Below are positions 26,701-36,301 of a stretch of 64,000 bases of DNA, piece after piece; within the stretch, counting starts at the first letter, position 1; each line of letters starts with the position of its first letter. The stretch spans positions 3,714,912 to 3,778,911 of the forward strand of contig NC_051102.1 of the NCBI RefSeq assembly GCF_901709675.1. The letters run 5' to 3'. A model generated the notes under the pieces. It was not told where the DNA came from, did no database searches, and saw only the letters and a list, made by a program, of their open reading frames with translations. The DNA comes from Syngnathus acus. Taxonomy: Eukaryota; Chordata; Actinopteri; Syngnathiformes; Syngnathidae. Both the position numbers and the translations under genes were made by a program.

Positions 26701-28685
26701 TATAGACCTGACTGGGCTGTATTTACACTTATGGGACTGATTTTTATCTTCGTAAGCGCCACACTGCTGTTTAAAATCCCCCCCTGCCACTCTTAAAGGT
26801 ATGTTTTGTGTCTTTGCTTTTTCTGTGCGTGGTGATGAATGTGAAAAGTTTAGCATTCATTATATTTAGAGTTAATATGTGCCTTAACTCTACTGCATGT
26901 CAAAACGCATGATCTGTGCTCTCACAACTACTTTACAAACAATCTTAACAACCAATCTCTAATTACTTTGGTCTGAACATGAATGAACTGGATCTTAAAG
27001 GAATTTAAAATGAAACTTTCCGATTTGATGAGTTTTATTGGAAGAACTTGATGGTGCTGATCACAGGCGAGATGGGGGCGACCCATATTTGGTATAATTT
27101 GCAGTTATCTTACTTTATTCCTTTTTGTATACATTGTTTAATTTTCCATTTTGGTCTTATCTAATTTTCCATTTGGTCTTACTTCTAAGTGTACTTCCCC
27201 AAAAGAACGAAAAATTGGAATTCACCTTTTATATAACATGCACATCATCATTTATTTGAATATAAGTTCATGTTAGCTCCTTTATACCACTGCCATACAG
27301 CATCAAGTACATTATAGTATTTATTCATGAATGTAATCTACAGTGGTTTCGTTGGATATAAATTCTGAAGTACATAAATTATATTAAATACAAATAATGA
27401 TAATTAGCTTATCAAAACGAACCTCAAAGAATTCAGGGTGATTGTGGTTTCCCCACATACCCAAAAAGAGATTATTTATCCTTTCAATAAATATGCCAGA
27501 TATGCAACATAGCGGATTCGTCAGTGTGGGTATTTGCTAGGATAAAATGTTCATTTTTTGAAATCTGCTCCTTAGGTGCAGATCCTGAACAAGAAGGTTG
27601 ACTTGAGCAAGGTCACATCCAAATGTGGCTCCAAGGACAACATCAAGCACAAGCCAGGTTGTCGCTCTTGCGTGTGTGTGCGCGTGAGTGCGTGCTTGTT
27701 TGCTTTTAGAATGGTCTCATATGAACACGTTTACTGCAGGTGGTGGCGATGTCAAGATTGAGTCTCATAAACTGAACATTAAGGCAAAATCCAAGATTGG
27801 CTCACTGGACAATGTGGGACCAGGAAATGGACATACGAATGGACACAAGGTAAGTTGCTATTATGATCAATTCTTTCATGTTGAGAGTGTTCAATTTTGG
27901 CTCAGGAGCTCCTGTATGGAGTTTGAATCACACACACATTCCAAATTTATGTAGGTTCTTTGAAAATTAAATTGGGCTCAGCAATTGGCTGGCAACCAGT
28001 CCAGTGTGCTCTCGCCAAAGGTCAAGGGACAGGCTCCATCTTACAGTATAGAGTCGAGAATGGATCGATGGATGTATATGATGTCTGCTGACTCATTGTG
28101 CTCTTTCCAGTCATCACCACTAGATGGAGTAGTGGCACAATGAGTAGCCCGCTAATAGATTGGATGTGTGCTTTTGTCCTTGCCGACCATGCATGCATGT
28201 CTATAAATGGTAACAGGAGGAGAGAGCAGAGGAAAAAACATCCTCACCCCCAAACAGCACTCCAAGTGCAGGACCGGCAGGTGTTGCCAAGGCAACGACA
28301 GCACCGGGAAGTGTTGCAAAGGAAAATGGGGTTAAGGAGCCCATGCCTACTCCTTTTGGTGGAGACGGATTGAGGGACCCCATGAGTATTGACAGGCGCA
28401 TTGCTGAGAAAAGTAGGTGTAAACACACAATAATAGAATAAATATTAATTATAGTCATTATTTTGAACACCTCATCAGTGTTCTGCTGTTAGATTTAGTA
28501 TGGTGGCCTTTAAGGGTCTGAAAAATATCATTTCTAATGCTAAGTTGTTTAATTATGCTGTGTCACTTACTGACTCACAAAATGCAATATAAAAAACACT
28601 TAATAACAACTATAAAGTAGTTAGCAATATAGCAGTGGCCTGAGCGTTACGAATTTAATCTGGCTTCCTCCCTTTCACAGATTGA
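2600..28685 (+). CDS. map4: Microtubule-associated protein 4 (gene span, 16 coding exons)
   Basis: MAP4 is a non-neuronal/ubiquitous member of the MAP2/tau family that binds and stabilises microtubules in the cytoplasm. Coding exons: 2600-2789, 4527-4613, 4805-4882, 5147-5371, 7265-8467, 17830-18194, 19683-19871, 20359-20473, 20967-21026, 21225-21481, 23710-23766, 26416-26508, 27576-27657, 27740-27849, 28217-28412, 28681-28685. All have AG/GT borders and compatible phases, giving 3,312 nt or 1,103 residues. Residues 1-63 carry the MAP4 N-terminal signature (IKRDF..ALE...DD.VGET..K.DY.PLLD). A Pro/Ser/Thr-rich region (about 194-594), a KE-rich region (595-716), a basic proline-rich region (717-900) and repeats with KxGSxDNIKHxPGGG (about 901-1037) follow. 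The last repeat (KIGSLDNVG) favours MAP4 over tau or MAP2. Optional cassettes at 10150 and 14165 are described separately. The gene is convergent with the myosin pair downstream. Confidence 0.93.
4527..5371 (+). CDS. map4: map4 projection-domain exons 2-4
   Basis: Three phase 1-1 exons (4527-4613, 4805-4882, 5147-5371) have clear acceptors (TTTGACAG, CTTTCCAAG, TGCTCCAG) and donors (GTAAGA, GTTCTC, GTAACC). They encode a Gly/Met/Asn/Ser-rich, unstructured segment including TSSMMFPGG and [12 protein letters not shown], which contains two Asn/Asp-Pro-Phe motifs. The sequence is expected to be disordered projection domain. Intron lengths are 191 and 264 bp. All three exon lengths are multiples of three, so each could be skipped without a frameshift. 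Confidence 0.85.
7265..8467 (+). CDS. map4: map4 large Pro/Ser/Thr-rich projection exon
   Basis: This 1,203-nt exon runs from acceptor CCTCGGCAG to donor CTGGAAG|GTTGGT, phase 1 to 1. It begins [12 protein letters not shown], then has a strongly basic patch ([15 protein letters not shown]), an acidic run ([14 protein letters not shown]) and about 300 residues dominated by Ser, Thr, Pro and Ala with many SP/TP sites. This is typical of the MAP4 projection domain, which is disordered and heavily phosphorylated in known orthologues. The ORF reads only two codons past the donor before a stop. The open frames on the opposite strand are shadows of this compositional bias. Confidence 0.88.
10150..10158 (+). 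CDS. map4: Candidate 9-nt map4 microexon (Val-Ala-Pro)
   Basis: A long pyrimidine tract (10095-10132) is followed by its first AG at 10148-10149. Nine bases (TAGCACCAG) come next, then a consensus donor GTAAGT. With the phase-1 base from the preceding exon they read V-A-P and leave phase 1, so inclusion is in frame between the 7265-8467 exon and the 17830 exon. This is inference from splice signals only; transcript evidence is needed. Confidence 0.45.
12325..12668 (-). repeat. Composite dispersed repeat, minus orientation
   Basis: The right end (12630-12668, read on the minus strand) resembles the head GCAGCACAGTGGCGCACTGG of a dispersed element also seen at 53213-53320. The left end resembles its tail (CATAGAAGATGGATGAA). 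The middle contains an unrelated fragment beginning CAGTGATTCTCAAA, suggesting nested insertion. Family assignment was not possible. Confidence 0.5.
13857..13895. repeat. GA microsatellite
   Basis: A purine run of GAGA repeats lies about 270 bp upstream of the candidate map4 cassette exon. Confidence 0.85.
14165..15652 (+). CDS. map4: Candidate 1,488-nt map4 cassette exon (496 residues)
   Basis: The frame is open from just after an acceptor-like CATTAAG (14158-14164) to 15813. A strong donor GCTG|GTATGT at 15652 gives an exon of exactly 496 codons that enters and leaves in phase 1, matching the flanking map4 exons. The product is Ser/Thr/Asn/Gly-rich with no obvious fold. Near its C-terminal end are two basophilic motifs, [13 protein letters not shown] (15322 onward) and [10 protein letters not shown] (15481 onward), that look like kinase sites. 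The position, between projection and basic regions, resembles that of the large muscle-specific exon of mammalian MAP4. Alternatives are an alternative first exon starting at ATG 14278, or use of the donor CAG|GTGTAA at 15807, which leaves phase 0. Confidence 0.6.
17284..17562. repeat. Tandem duplication, period about 143 bp
   Basis: Two adjacent copies both contain TTAGCATACCAGTTCTAC, TGTGTCTAATTACTGTCA and TTCTGTTCAAACTTTGCAGC; the shared motif recurs at 17291 and 17434. The copies differ by scattered substitutions and small indels, so this is a moderately old local duplication within a map4 intron. Confidence 0.85.
17830..18194 (+). CDS. map4: map4 Lys/Glu-rich linker exon
   Basis: The acceptor is CTTTCACAG. 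The exon's first two bases complete a Val codon with the phase-1 base of the 7265-8467 exon. It encodes about 121 residues almost entirely of Lys, Glu, Asp, Asn and Ala (for example [18 protein letters not shown]), predicted to be a highly charged, possibly helical linker. The donor CAAG|GTGGAT is weak but its phase 0 fits the next exon. The open frame continues into CA-repeat intron sequence, which I exclude. Confidence 0.8.
18450..18776. mobile_element. hAT-type MITE (CAGGGGTGTCAAAC)
   Basis: The 327-bp element starts CAGGGGTGTCAAAC and ends GTTTGATACCTGTG, an imperfect terminal inverted repeat. It is flanked by CTGTAGCC (18442-18449) and CTGGAGCC (18777-18784), an 8-bp target-site duplication with one mismatch. 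The internal GGCCCCCGGGCC-type segments are typical of a common non-autonomous hAT group in fish. There is no transposase. It lies within a map4 intron. Confidence 0.85.
19309..19515 (+). repeat. Dispersed fish repeat (SINE-like head, GGATGG tail)
   Basis: The sequence has GTGGTTAGCATGTCTGCCTC, GAGTTTGCATGTTC, AGCTGGGATAGGCTCC and a tail of ATAGAAAATGGATGG. These blocks occur in this order in a repeat very common in percomorph genomes. A second, more decayed copy lies at 20740-20890 and a 3' fragment at 27965-28075. The class (SINE versus LINE-derived) is not resolved here. Confidence 0.7.
19683..21026 (+). CDS. map4: map4 basic proline-rich region exons
   Basis: Three exons (19683-19871, 20359-20473, 20967-21026) join in phases 0, 1 and 1. 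They encode Lys/Pro/Ala/Thr/Ser-rich sequence ([52 protein letters not shown]). This matches the basic proline-rich part of the MAP4 microtubule-binding domain that precedes the repeats. The introns contain AT and CA microsatellites and a dispersed-repeat copy. Confidence 0.85.
20035..20338. repeat. AT and CA microsatellites
   Basis: A TA-rich tract (20035-20215) is followed by an ACAC/ACATGCAC tract (20219-20335) immediately upstream of the pyrimidine tract of the map4 exon at 20359. Open frames across it are low complexity. Confidence 0.9.
20740..20890 (+). repeat. Decayed dispersed fish repeat
   Basis: It shares TTTGAATCTGGTCTCCGGCC-like, AGTCAGCTGGGATA and GATAAGCGGTATAG blocks with the 19309 copy. 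It is truncated and diverged. Confidence 0.6.
21225..21481 (+). CDS. map4: map4 exon with first microtubule-binding repeat
   Basis: The acceptor follows a T-tract ending GTCTCTGTAG; the donor is AAG|GTAGGA and the phase runs 1 to 0. The exon starts with proline-rich sequence ([20 protein letters not shown]) and ends with [19 protein letters not shown] followed by KYQPGGGK. This is the first tau-family repeat, with the MAP4-typical PDLKNVRSK lead-in. The usual KHQPGGG histidine is Tyr here. Confidence 0.93.
22366..22710. repeat. GC-rich block in map4 intron, probable transposon remnant
   Basis: This purine- and GC-rich stretch (AGACAAGCAGGGGTGGAACT, GGCAAACAGGATCGGCAACT) contrasts with the AT-rich intron around it. 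It resembles the terminal or subterminal parts of fish DNA elements, but I see no clear terminal repeats or target-site duplication. Open frames exist on both strands without a recognisable product. Confidence 0.35.
23710..23766 (+). CDS. map4: map4 57-nt exon between repeats 1 and 2
   Basis: This phase 0-0 exon has acceptor TGTCTCCCCAG and donor AGA|GTGAGT. It encodes [19 protein letters not shown]. It sits where MAP4 has an alternatively used inter-repeat segment. It contains no repeat motif, and its inclusion is likely optional because its length is a multiple of three. Confidence 0.75.
24744..24956. mobile_element. hAT-like MITE
   Basis: It begins CAGTCATCATCAACTG and ends AGTTGGTGATCCCTG; the outer bases are imperfect inverted repeats. 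Internally it has TTGGCCTGCGGGCCAAAT and GTCCGGCCCCCAAGG. The flanking 8-mers match at only 5 of 8 positions, so the hAT assignment rests mainly on the termini. Confidence 0.55.
26416..26508 (+). CDS. map4: map4 microtubule-binding repeat exon (31 residues)
   Basis: One 93-nt exon encodes exactly one 31-residue tau-family repeat, [13 protein letters not shown] followed by [17 protein letters not shown]. The [10 protein letters not shown] segment matches the VQI(I/V) hexapeptide region of tau repeat 2 or 3. The splice sites are strong (TCTTTAG; AAT|GTAAGT). In the family, such in-frame single-repeat exons are commonly alternatively spliced to set microtubule affinity. Confidence 0.93.
27576..27849 (+). 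CDS. map4: map4 repeats 3 and 4 (two exons)
   Basis: Exons 27576-27657 and 27740-27849 are separated by an 82-bp intron. The first encodes [27 protein letters not shown]. The second encodes [20 protein letters not shown] followed by [16 protein letters not shown]. The split falls inside the PGGG of the third repeat, as in the tau/MAP2/MAP4 family. KIGSLDNVG is the MAP4-like fourth repeat, here without the usual PGGG ending. Confidence 0.93.
27965..28075 (+). repeat. 3' fragment of dispersed fish repeat
   Basis: It contains TTGGCTGGCAACCAGTCCAG, GACAGGCTCCATCTTACAGT and a tail GAATGGATCGATGGATG, matching the 3' half of the element at 19309 in block order. Confidence 0.65.
28217..28685 (+). 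CDS. map4: map4 C-terminal exons and stop
   Basis: Exon 28217-28412 encodes a 65-residue tail ([20 protein letters not shown] to [12 protein letters not shown]). A donor AAAA|GTAGGT leads to acceptor CTTTCACAG at 28680, where the next bases read AT TGA, so the final exon contributes only the end of an Asn codon and the stop. If the intron is retained, translation would continue eight codons beyond the donor to a stop. The tail is disordered and unlike the mammalian MAP4 C-terminus, so the exact end is less certain than the repeats. Confidence 0.7.
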
Positions 28686-30431
28686 ATCTCAGCGCCAGAG
28701 TTTTAGTGGGGCACGCACCGCGCTTGCCGGCTGACCAACCAACCTTCCATGGTGACTTCCCTTTGGCCCCGCCCTCCATCCCGCATCACCAAACTGAACG
28801 TCCGCCTGCCAGGGGACTGACCTTTAGCTCTCCGCACCATAGAGAAGAGCACTTATTGTCTGTAAAACTTCCGTCTCATTGTACTCCTCATGAGCACTGG
28901 CATAGAGGATGTAAAATGCAAAACTAAAATCCCATCACTGTAGACCGCAACGCTCCGTAGAAATATTTTTAGTTGGCCTTTTTCTTTTTCATGAAGTAAC
29001 TTCACCTACTTTAGTAATTTACTCATCAATCCATTAATCCTCCAACTAGTAGCAAACAACTTCACCTCCATTGATAATCCAGCTCCACGCTTTCCTAACC
29101 ATCTGAAGCTTACTCGTAAATTCAGCTGGATAGCAACTAATTCCCTGTCTGCTTTAAATGGGCACAATCATCCTTTTAACCAGCACTTAATGGTTTGTAA
29201 ATCTATGGTAACTACAGCGCTGCACTGTGTGTCATTGTAGGTAACTAGAGCTTGCTTAGCATTGTCTCTAATTGAAACCCTTATACTGTATCTGCAATTA
29301 CACATTGGTATCAGTGTCACTGTTAGTAAGAGAGAGTGAAACGACAGTTGATGATAGATTGAGACGATTTTGGGAGGGAAAATGATATCCGTCAGAAGTA
29401 GTGTCTATTTAATTGCTGTGCTTCCTTCAATTATTTGCATTTGATTTGTGTTGAACTTCAGTTAAAATTGATTGCTGCTGCACATTTTAAAATTACATTG
29501 CATATAAATTGCGACATGAAAACATTAATATTCAGTAGGCTGGATGTGATTATTGTCTGCTGATAGACGAGCCTTACTGCTTTGTTTGTGTTCGGTGAAT
29601 GTATCAGCACTACTAAACTGTTGGATCATGTACATTTGCATCCTACTGACAAAAGTGTCTGCAACACTTTTTCTGATCACATGGTTTTAGCACAAGACCT
29701 GTGGGACATGGCAGGAATGTTTAGTTTAGTTCAGGTTCATACATTTGGAGGCCAGGGATAGTCTAAATCTGGTGAATTAGATAAAGCTCTATTAAAGGCA
29801 AATCTGATTTGTTATAGCGTCTTTAGATCTCAATGTGATGTGATCTATTAGGCCCGTCGCACCGAGCACCGTGGTAGAAACCAAATGAACTGTCTCACGC
29901 TGTCCAGGGTTCCGTAACTAATTTTCAAACCTTTACAAAAATGTTTCCGAAATTTACATTTAAGGGGACCCGCCAAGTTGTACCAATACACTGCTCACAT
30001 ATCTATTGTGTTTTACAATAATACTTAATATTAATAATTTAATTTGTACCTGTGGTTAGAAAACAAGGCATGGTTGCCAAAATGCACAAGTGAAGTCAGT
30101 AAATGAGGCAATCAATCACTACCGACAACCTCTCAAAATAGCCACCTTCTTCTTTATTCTCACCCGTTTCCACTATGCGGCCATCATCTCTTCCTCGACA
30201 ATCACGGCATGTTTTCGTCGTTCAATTAAGAAATAATACAGTGTCGTGTATTACAGGGTTGCAGTTACGGTGGTCAATGGAGTGGTACGGGGCAAAGAGT
30301 CGCCAACTGTATTTTTTTCACGATGGTCCACTTCAGTTTCGTTTGACTGCTTTGCTCGCTGTGCGTTGGGCCTAAAGAGATTCAACCTGTTAATTTCCTT
30401 TACACTGTCTATGCACACACACAAAGGAATA

Positions 30432-30738
30432 CCGTATTTTCCGCACTATAAGGCGCACCAGATTATAAGGCGCACCTTCAATGAATGGCCCGTTTTAAAA
30501 CTTTGTCCATATATAAGGCGCACCGGATTATAAGGCGCACCTTCAATGAATGGCCCATTTTAAAACTTTGTCCATATATAAGATATATACATTTGGCCCG
30601 CGGGCCTGACTTTTGACACGCCTGCTGTAGTGGCTTAATATTGGTCCGTATATAAGGCGCACCGGATTATAAGGCGGACTGTCAGTTTTTGAGAAAATTT
30701 GAGGTTTTTAGGTGCGCCTTATAGTGCGGAAAATACGG
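30432..30738. mobile_element. TIR element with TATAAGGCGCACC repeats, copy 1
   Basis: Perfect 28-bp terminal inverted repeats begin CCGTATTTTCCGCACTATAA. The interior repeats TATAAGGCGCACC and CAATGAATGGCCC several times. A short GGCCCGCGGGCC fragment of another element is embedded near 30590-30625. There is no transposase, so it is non-autonomous. The superfamily is not certain: flanks do not show a clean target-site duplication. Confidence 0.8.
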
Positions 30739-31430
30739 GACCCAATATCCAAACATGTTGGGTTGTTGATTAAAACAATGCTAAACTACACTGATTTAAA
30801 ATTCTTATGTTTTCATAAGTTTACCTCAACCAGCCATTTATTCATTGAATTCCACTTCCTGTCTCTCATTAGACGTCGATTAGAGCAATATAGTAATCCC
30901 GACTGCTGTCACAATTATATACCCAAACAGACACATGTGCTGAAGAGGTAGCCTTTAGCAAGATTACAAAAATGCTAATCTAAAGTGTTGTCTTCTGGGT
31001 AGAATGTTGTGTTCAAATAAATACAAGTGTGGATTTATTATGCCACTTTGGCATAACATGTTGATGAATCACTTTGGAAAAAACTGATACCGAGAAATGA
31101 AATACTGATTAAGAGTGGAGGTCAAATTTGATTCTCTTGTTTTGCTATTGCCTGGATTTGTACTGTAAATACAAGAAAGATGTTAGGGTTTTTGTTTTTT
31201 TTCTTCAAACATTTGTTTAGTTTGTCATACTTTCCATCTTTGATAGTTTGTGTAGCACATCAAAACACATCAAAGAATATAATTATTATTGTTGTTTTAT
31301 TACTCCTACTAAAATAATTATTTTAAAAAAAGCACCAATATACAGTTAAGCCTCGACTTTACACGCTTCGATTCTACGCTACATTCTGTCTAACACGATA
31401 TGATCATAGACCCCATTTTTTTTCGGACTA

Positions 31431-31476
31431 AGTTAATTAATTAATTAATTGATTGATTAATTAATTAGTTAATTAG
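31431..31476. repeat. TTAA-type simple repeat
   Basis: A run of AATTAATT with GATT interruptions in the spacer downstream of map4. Confidence 0.85.
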
Positions 31477-34400
31477 TGTGTTTTTGTCTCAGTAGGGTTA
31501 TTGTAAAACATTAAACGAATGAACCCAAAATATGACGGAGCATTATTTTTGTTAAACTTAAAGAGTTGGCTCCATGAACAACATTTCAGCTTTTTACACT
31601 GTGATGTACCAATTTACAGACAGAATGTTTTGTGTGATATAGGTTCAGCCCACCATCAACTCGGCAAAAGGCCTTTAGATCATGAATTGCCACTCTAATG
31701 GCCTGCACTTAAACAGTGAAGGTTTAGTGAGGTGTTTGTGGCCGTTGATGTCAGATGTGTGAAGTGTTGCCATCTCATCCACCTTTTAGAGTGCCGCTTA
31801 GCCTCTGGAACACTGATAGTCTGGCTCTGAAACCGTAAGGCTGTTTCAGAAAGCTGATCTGTCTCTCATGCTATTTATATGTGTGTGTCCTGCACATAGA
31901 TGCTATTCAAATTATATTCATTATGTACAGCTCTCCTCTTGTGCACTTTCAACACAGTCTTGTTCATTTCTTGAGGTCCTAAACTTTGTTTTACAGTACT
32001 ACATATATATGAGTATAGTCGGCTACTGTGCATCTATGTTTTGGGGAAACTATCTGTCTGGATTGTTAAAATCTATGATAATCAAAGGAAGAAGAAAATC
32101 TCGACAATAAAACAATAATCAGATTTGATATTATTCTGTACCCTCCAAATCATATCCATAAGATGCCTAAGTAAAATATGTGGATCATGCGTGAAATTAA
32201 ATTGTAACTGTAATTCTGAGCAAAGGAATAACAGCACTTTGATAAGAATAGTAAGTTGTTCACGTGTATGACAATATGAACTTGTAATAGTAGTAAAGAC
32301 AAGCTGTATGTGACCATGGCTTTGAGTTGTATCTTGGATAAACCATCATTCTAGTCAGTTTGTGGATTCTGGTGAAACGTTGGTCATTGGTGTTGTGCTA
32401 CTGGCTATAACAACGTTTATAACATTTAAAAGCTGAGCTAAAGTGCGCCCTCACCTAAACTCTACTCTTCAGCATAACATATGCTTTGTAATTTTCATCT
32501 AATGGTGATTCGAAAGGCCCATCTGGAATGAGCCATTCAAGTATGTGGCCTAATGTTTTATTTCTAAATCCTTGACGACACCCCTGATTTTCATTATAAG
32601 CATCCAGTGGTGTGATGTCAAATACTTGCGGGTGGTTGTGGTGATAGCAGCAGCAGAAGTGTTCATGCTGACTTTATTAAAAAAAAAAAGAAAAAGACGA
32701 GGTACAAATGGCACTTTGACAGTGTCGACTGCTACCCCCCTTCCCTCTCTTCTTGATCATAGCTGCAATCAACTATGAATTGTCTGAGAAAAAAGTCTGC
32801 AGTAATTTGTATTTCAGCACCCTGGAGCGATGCATTAAGCGACATACAAAGTTTTTTTTGGCTCAAAAAAGCTCACTCCTAAAATGGTGGAGAAGACCTG
32901 AAAAGTGGGAGCCTTACAAGTCTGCAGTTTAGGGGTACAAGTTCTTGGCTCGCTCCACAAACTGGCAAACCACAACCAAATTTAATACATATGCTTTGTG
33001 CTGCACCAGTAGCAAAGAACAACTGTAGCAAGGTTTTGAAGAAGTCACATTTCAAAGAGAATAATATTGATTGTGCTTTTGAAATCAAACGTAATCATGT
33101 GTGGAGAACCTAGGTAAAGTTGCAGATCTATGACTTGCACTGTAGATAATAATAATTAGATCATATCCACCCATAAGTGTTTGTGTCCAATTATATCACT
33201 GGAATTCTGCATTTCCCTCTAAGATTTCACTATCCCCTGTATATAGATAGAACCACCTTTTTATCACTCCTGATATAATAATAATAATTTAAAAAAATCA
33301 TACTTCACAGGGTGTTGTGGATGTTGACTGATGAACATTTGTGTTCCTAAACCTGTTACAGCTTCTAATAGTATTATTATTAAATTAACAGTGCAAGAAA
33401 GAAAAAACATACTTTTTCTTTATGGAGAGAGTCCCAATTCAGAGACTCTGATTTCAAGAATGTTTTCAAATATATCAGATGTAATTCATATATGAGGTCT
33501 GTTCCTGTTATGCGCTGGAAGATAGCTGATAAATGAAATTCAGTGATTCTTTGAAAGGACAGCAAATGTGGTGTTTAGGCTTGGAAATGGCCATGAACAT
33601 TTGTGAACCTCAAGATATTTCGTATGTATCAGCTGAAAACGGATGTCTACTTTTGGCAGTATTTGGTACAGGAGAGTAGGACGCACTGGGCAGCCCTTTC
33701 TTCCACAGTTTTTTGGATTATCTTTTAAAGTATTACTCCTTATTGATGAAAATCCTTACATACCAACCAACACGATTTGGCAAATGTTGGCTGGTATTCC
33801 CAAAACATAAAAATATTGGGCTATTTAGAACCATCAAATGATATCTTCTCAAGTACAAATTCATTTGTAAACAAGAAAAAATAAAACTGGGTCAATTTAT
33901 TGTATACCTTTTTGTATACACATAAGTACAGTTTTCTTGCGCAATTATGAGCTGTACATTCAGTGCACGTGTGTGCAACATTCACATTTATATCACAAGG
34001 AACTGGTTTTCAGTGTTGTTGAATAGGCCCACTGTAGTGTGCGCAATTATTGTGAGGGGCACAACACCAGAGCAAGAGCACGCGGAAGACAAGAAAGTAA
34101 CTGCTGATTGTTAGACATCCATCTTTTTTTAGCTAGAGCTCATCTTCCCCTCCAATTCTGAATATTTGGTATGAAAGAGATGTTCTTTGTGATTGTCAAC
34201 CAGTGATGTGAATATTCATCAAGAAATAAAAAGATGAAGAAAAGAGCAGACGTCAACAGGGTTGTTATTTCTTTGCCACCCTGTATTGTGAAATCACAAA
34301 GAATTCATCTTCCGAACCGCTTATCCTACATTATAATGCGATATTTAATATGCATTTGCAACTCAACCTAACTTTAGATATTATTTTATAAGATTGTGAC

Positions 34401-34547
34401 GTGATATTAAGGATTAGGTCATTTGAAAGGGGAGTTTGGGGAAAAAAAAATACCCCTCCAAAAAACTATGACCTGACAGTAAATACCAAACTTGGAATTT
34501 TGAAAACTCATCCCTCTCCGGCTCCATATCAGGCCTATAATTTGATT

Positions 34548-34945
34548 TACCGTATTTTCCGGACTATAAGGCGCACCTTCAATGAATGGCCCATTTTAAA
34601 ACTTTGTCCTTATATAAGGCGCACCGGACTATAGGCACACCATTAATGCATCATGTCCGATTTTTAATCCAAATCAAGTCATTCTCCATTTTATCTTTTT
34701 TATTTCAACTTCAGACGCAACAAATTACTTTATAATCACAAAATAATGATCCATAGTCTTTTTGATTCATGATTCATAGTCTTCAGCGGGCCACTTATGA
34801 TTGATTTCATGACACAATGCTTCGGGCCAGTTTAAATTTAGGAATTTGGTCCATATATAAGGCGCACCGGACTATAAGGCACACTGTCGGCTTTTGAGAA
34901 GATTTTAGGTTTTTAGGTGCGCCTTATAGTCCGGGTAATACGGTA
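34548..34945. mobile_element. TIR element with TATAAGGCGCACC repeats, copy 2
   Basis: Same family as the 30432 copy: it starts TACCGTATTTTCCGGACTAT and ends in the near-exact inverse. It is flanked by TA on both sides, compatible with a TA target site. The interior is longer and more diverged, including CTTCAGCGGGCCACTTATGA. Confidence 0.8.
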
Positions 34946-35562
34946 TTTACATTATTTAAAAACTTGTCACAACCATGACATTCTATAACCAGTATGTATC
35001 AGTGATTGTTGTGGTAGACACGGATCACTGCTGCTAGTGGAAATAAGTGCAACCACACAAATTGAACCTTCATTGGCAGATTATTAAATTCATTAGTGCA
35101 CAGACAAGTATGCTAACGGCAACTTTGCCCATCACACTGCACAGTGTAACTTGCTATACTGTGTCGTAGAATACGCCAAACGCCCACTACCCAGTGAAGC
35201 GTAGCCTATGGTGAGTGACATTTCTAATTATTTTTTGAATGTTTGACATCTCAGTTTTCTGAACTCCATTACTTATCCTTAAATCTCTGCCCGGCATCAA
35301 GGATGAGGATGAACTGTAAGCCTCTCATTAAATGTGCCATTCTCAGCTGTCCACTGTCCTTGTATCCTTGTGCAATCTCATGCATGCATGTGCACAAAGG
35401 CAAGGAGTGAGACACTCTGTGTCTTGAGTTTGAAATCTGTCAGACGAAGCCGCTATTATTAGAATACTTATTTACAAATGTCACTTGAGGAGGTGTTGAG
35501 TATTGGACCTTGCCTCCATATGTTCTTTTCTTGGCTTGTCCTTTATACCAGCGTCCATTCAG

Positions 35563-35650
35563 ACAATTAAGTGGGATCTTAAACACTCAGAAGAACTCTT
35601 CTACTGAGGGAAAGTGCAAGGAGCATGGAGCATAACGGAGAAACATCAAG
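35563..35650 (+). other. Exon-like block downstream of MyHC-A (unknown transcript)
   Basis: A long pyrimidine tract (TTCTTTTCTTGGCTTGTCC) and CATTCAG acceptor precede 88 bases ending ACATCAAG|GTAAGA. Inside is an ATG in good context (AGGAGCATGG) opening MEHNGETS. Parts of the tract, exon and flanks resemble the block at 51960. No continuing exon was found, so it could be a noncoding transcript exon, a 5'UTR exon or a chance structure. Confidence 0.35.
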
Positions 35651-36220
35651 GTAAGACAAATATAACATTGCACCAAAACAATTCAGTTTATAAAGAAGTT
35701 GTTTTTCCACATTTATCTTGTCACATTAATATTCATATTGTATCTCTAATATTTATATTGAGATCACAAATCTAATTCATTGCATTTTAATATTAATGTA
35801 CTCTTTCGAATGTCGATTGCGAGAAAACACTAAATGTACAAGAATAATTTCCATTATTCTTTTTAAAACATATGGCTATATTTGATTTAAGTCATTAATG
35901 ACAAGAGCTGGATTATAATTAAGATTTCTGAGATTCCGATGATCTCTGTGCAGTTTATGTTGCTGTAGTGTGTCTTATTAGAGATGATTGGTGGAACCTG
36001 TTACATATAAGCTATTCACACTTTTTAATTGTCTTGTTTTCATTTCTATCTATTTGAAATAGTAAATCTCAACACTAACCAAAATGTATATCTTTCTTAC
36101 AACCTTTAAGACTCTGTGAGATTCAGAGATTCTTTTTTAATTAAATACGTACATGACACGTGTTTGACAATAATTGCTAAAAACATGCAAAACTGAGCAG
36201 TATCTAGGAGTAATTTTTTT

Positions 36221-36237
36221 GTGTGTGTATGTGTGCG

Positions 36238-36299
<62 letters not shown>
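36221..36299. repeat. GT microsatellite
   Basis: About 79 bp of nearly pure GT lie just downstream of the MyHC-A poly(A) region. Open frames on both strands through it are Cys/Val or Thr/His low complexity. Confidence 0.95.

Positions 36300-36301
<2 letters not shown>

Noticed and set aside
30175-30533. Two plus-strand frames downstream of map4
   Set aside because: They extend into the transposon terminus and share its translated repeat (FNEWPVLKLCPYIRRTGL), which also appears at 34401-34634; they are transposon-derived.
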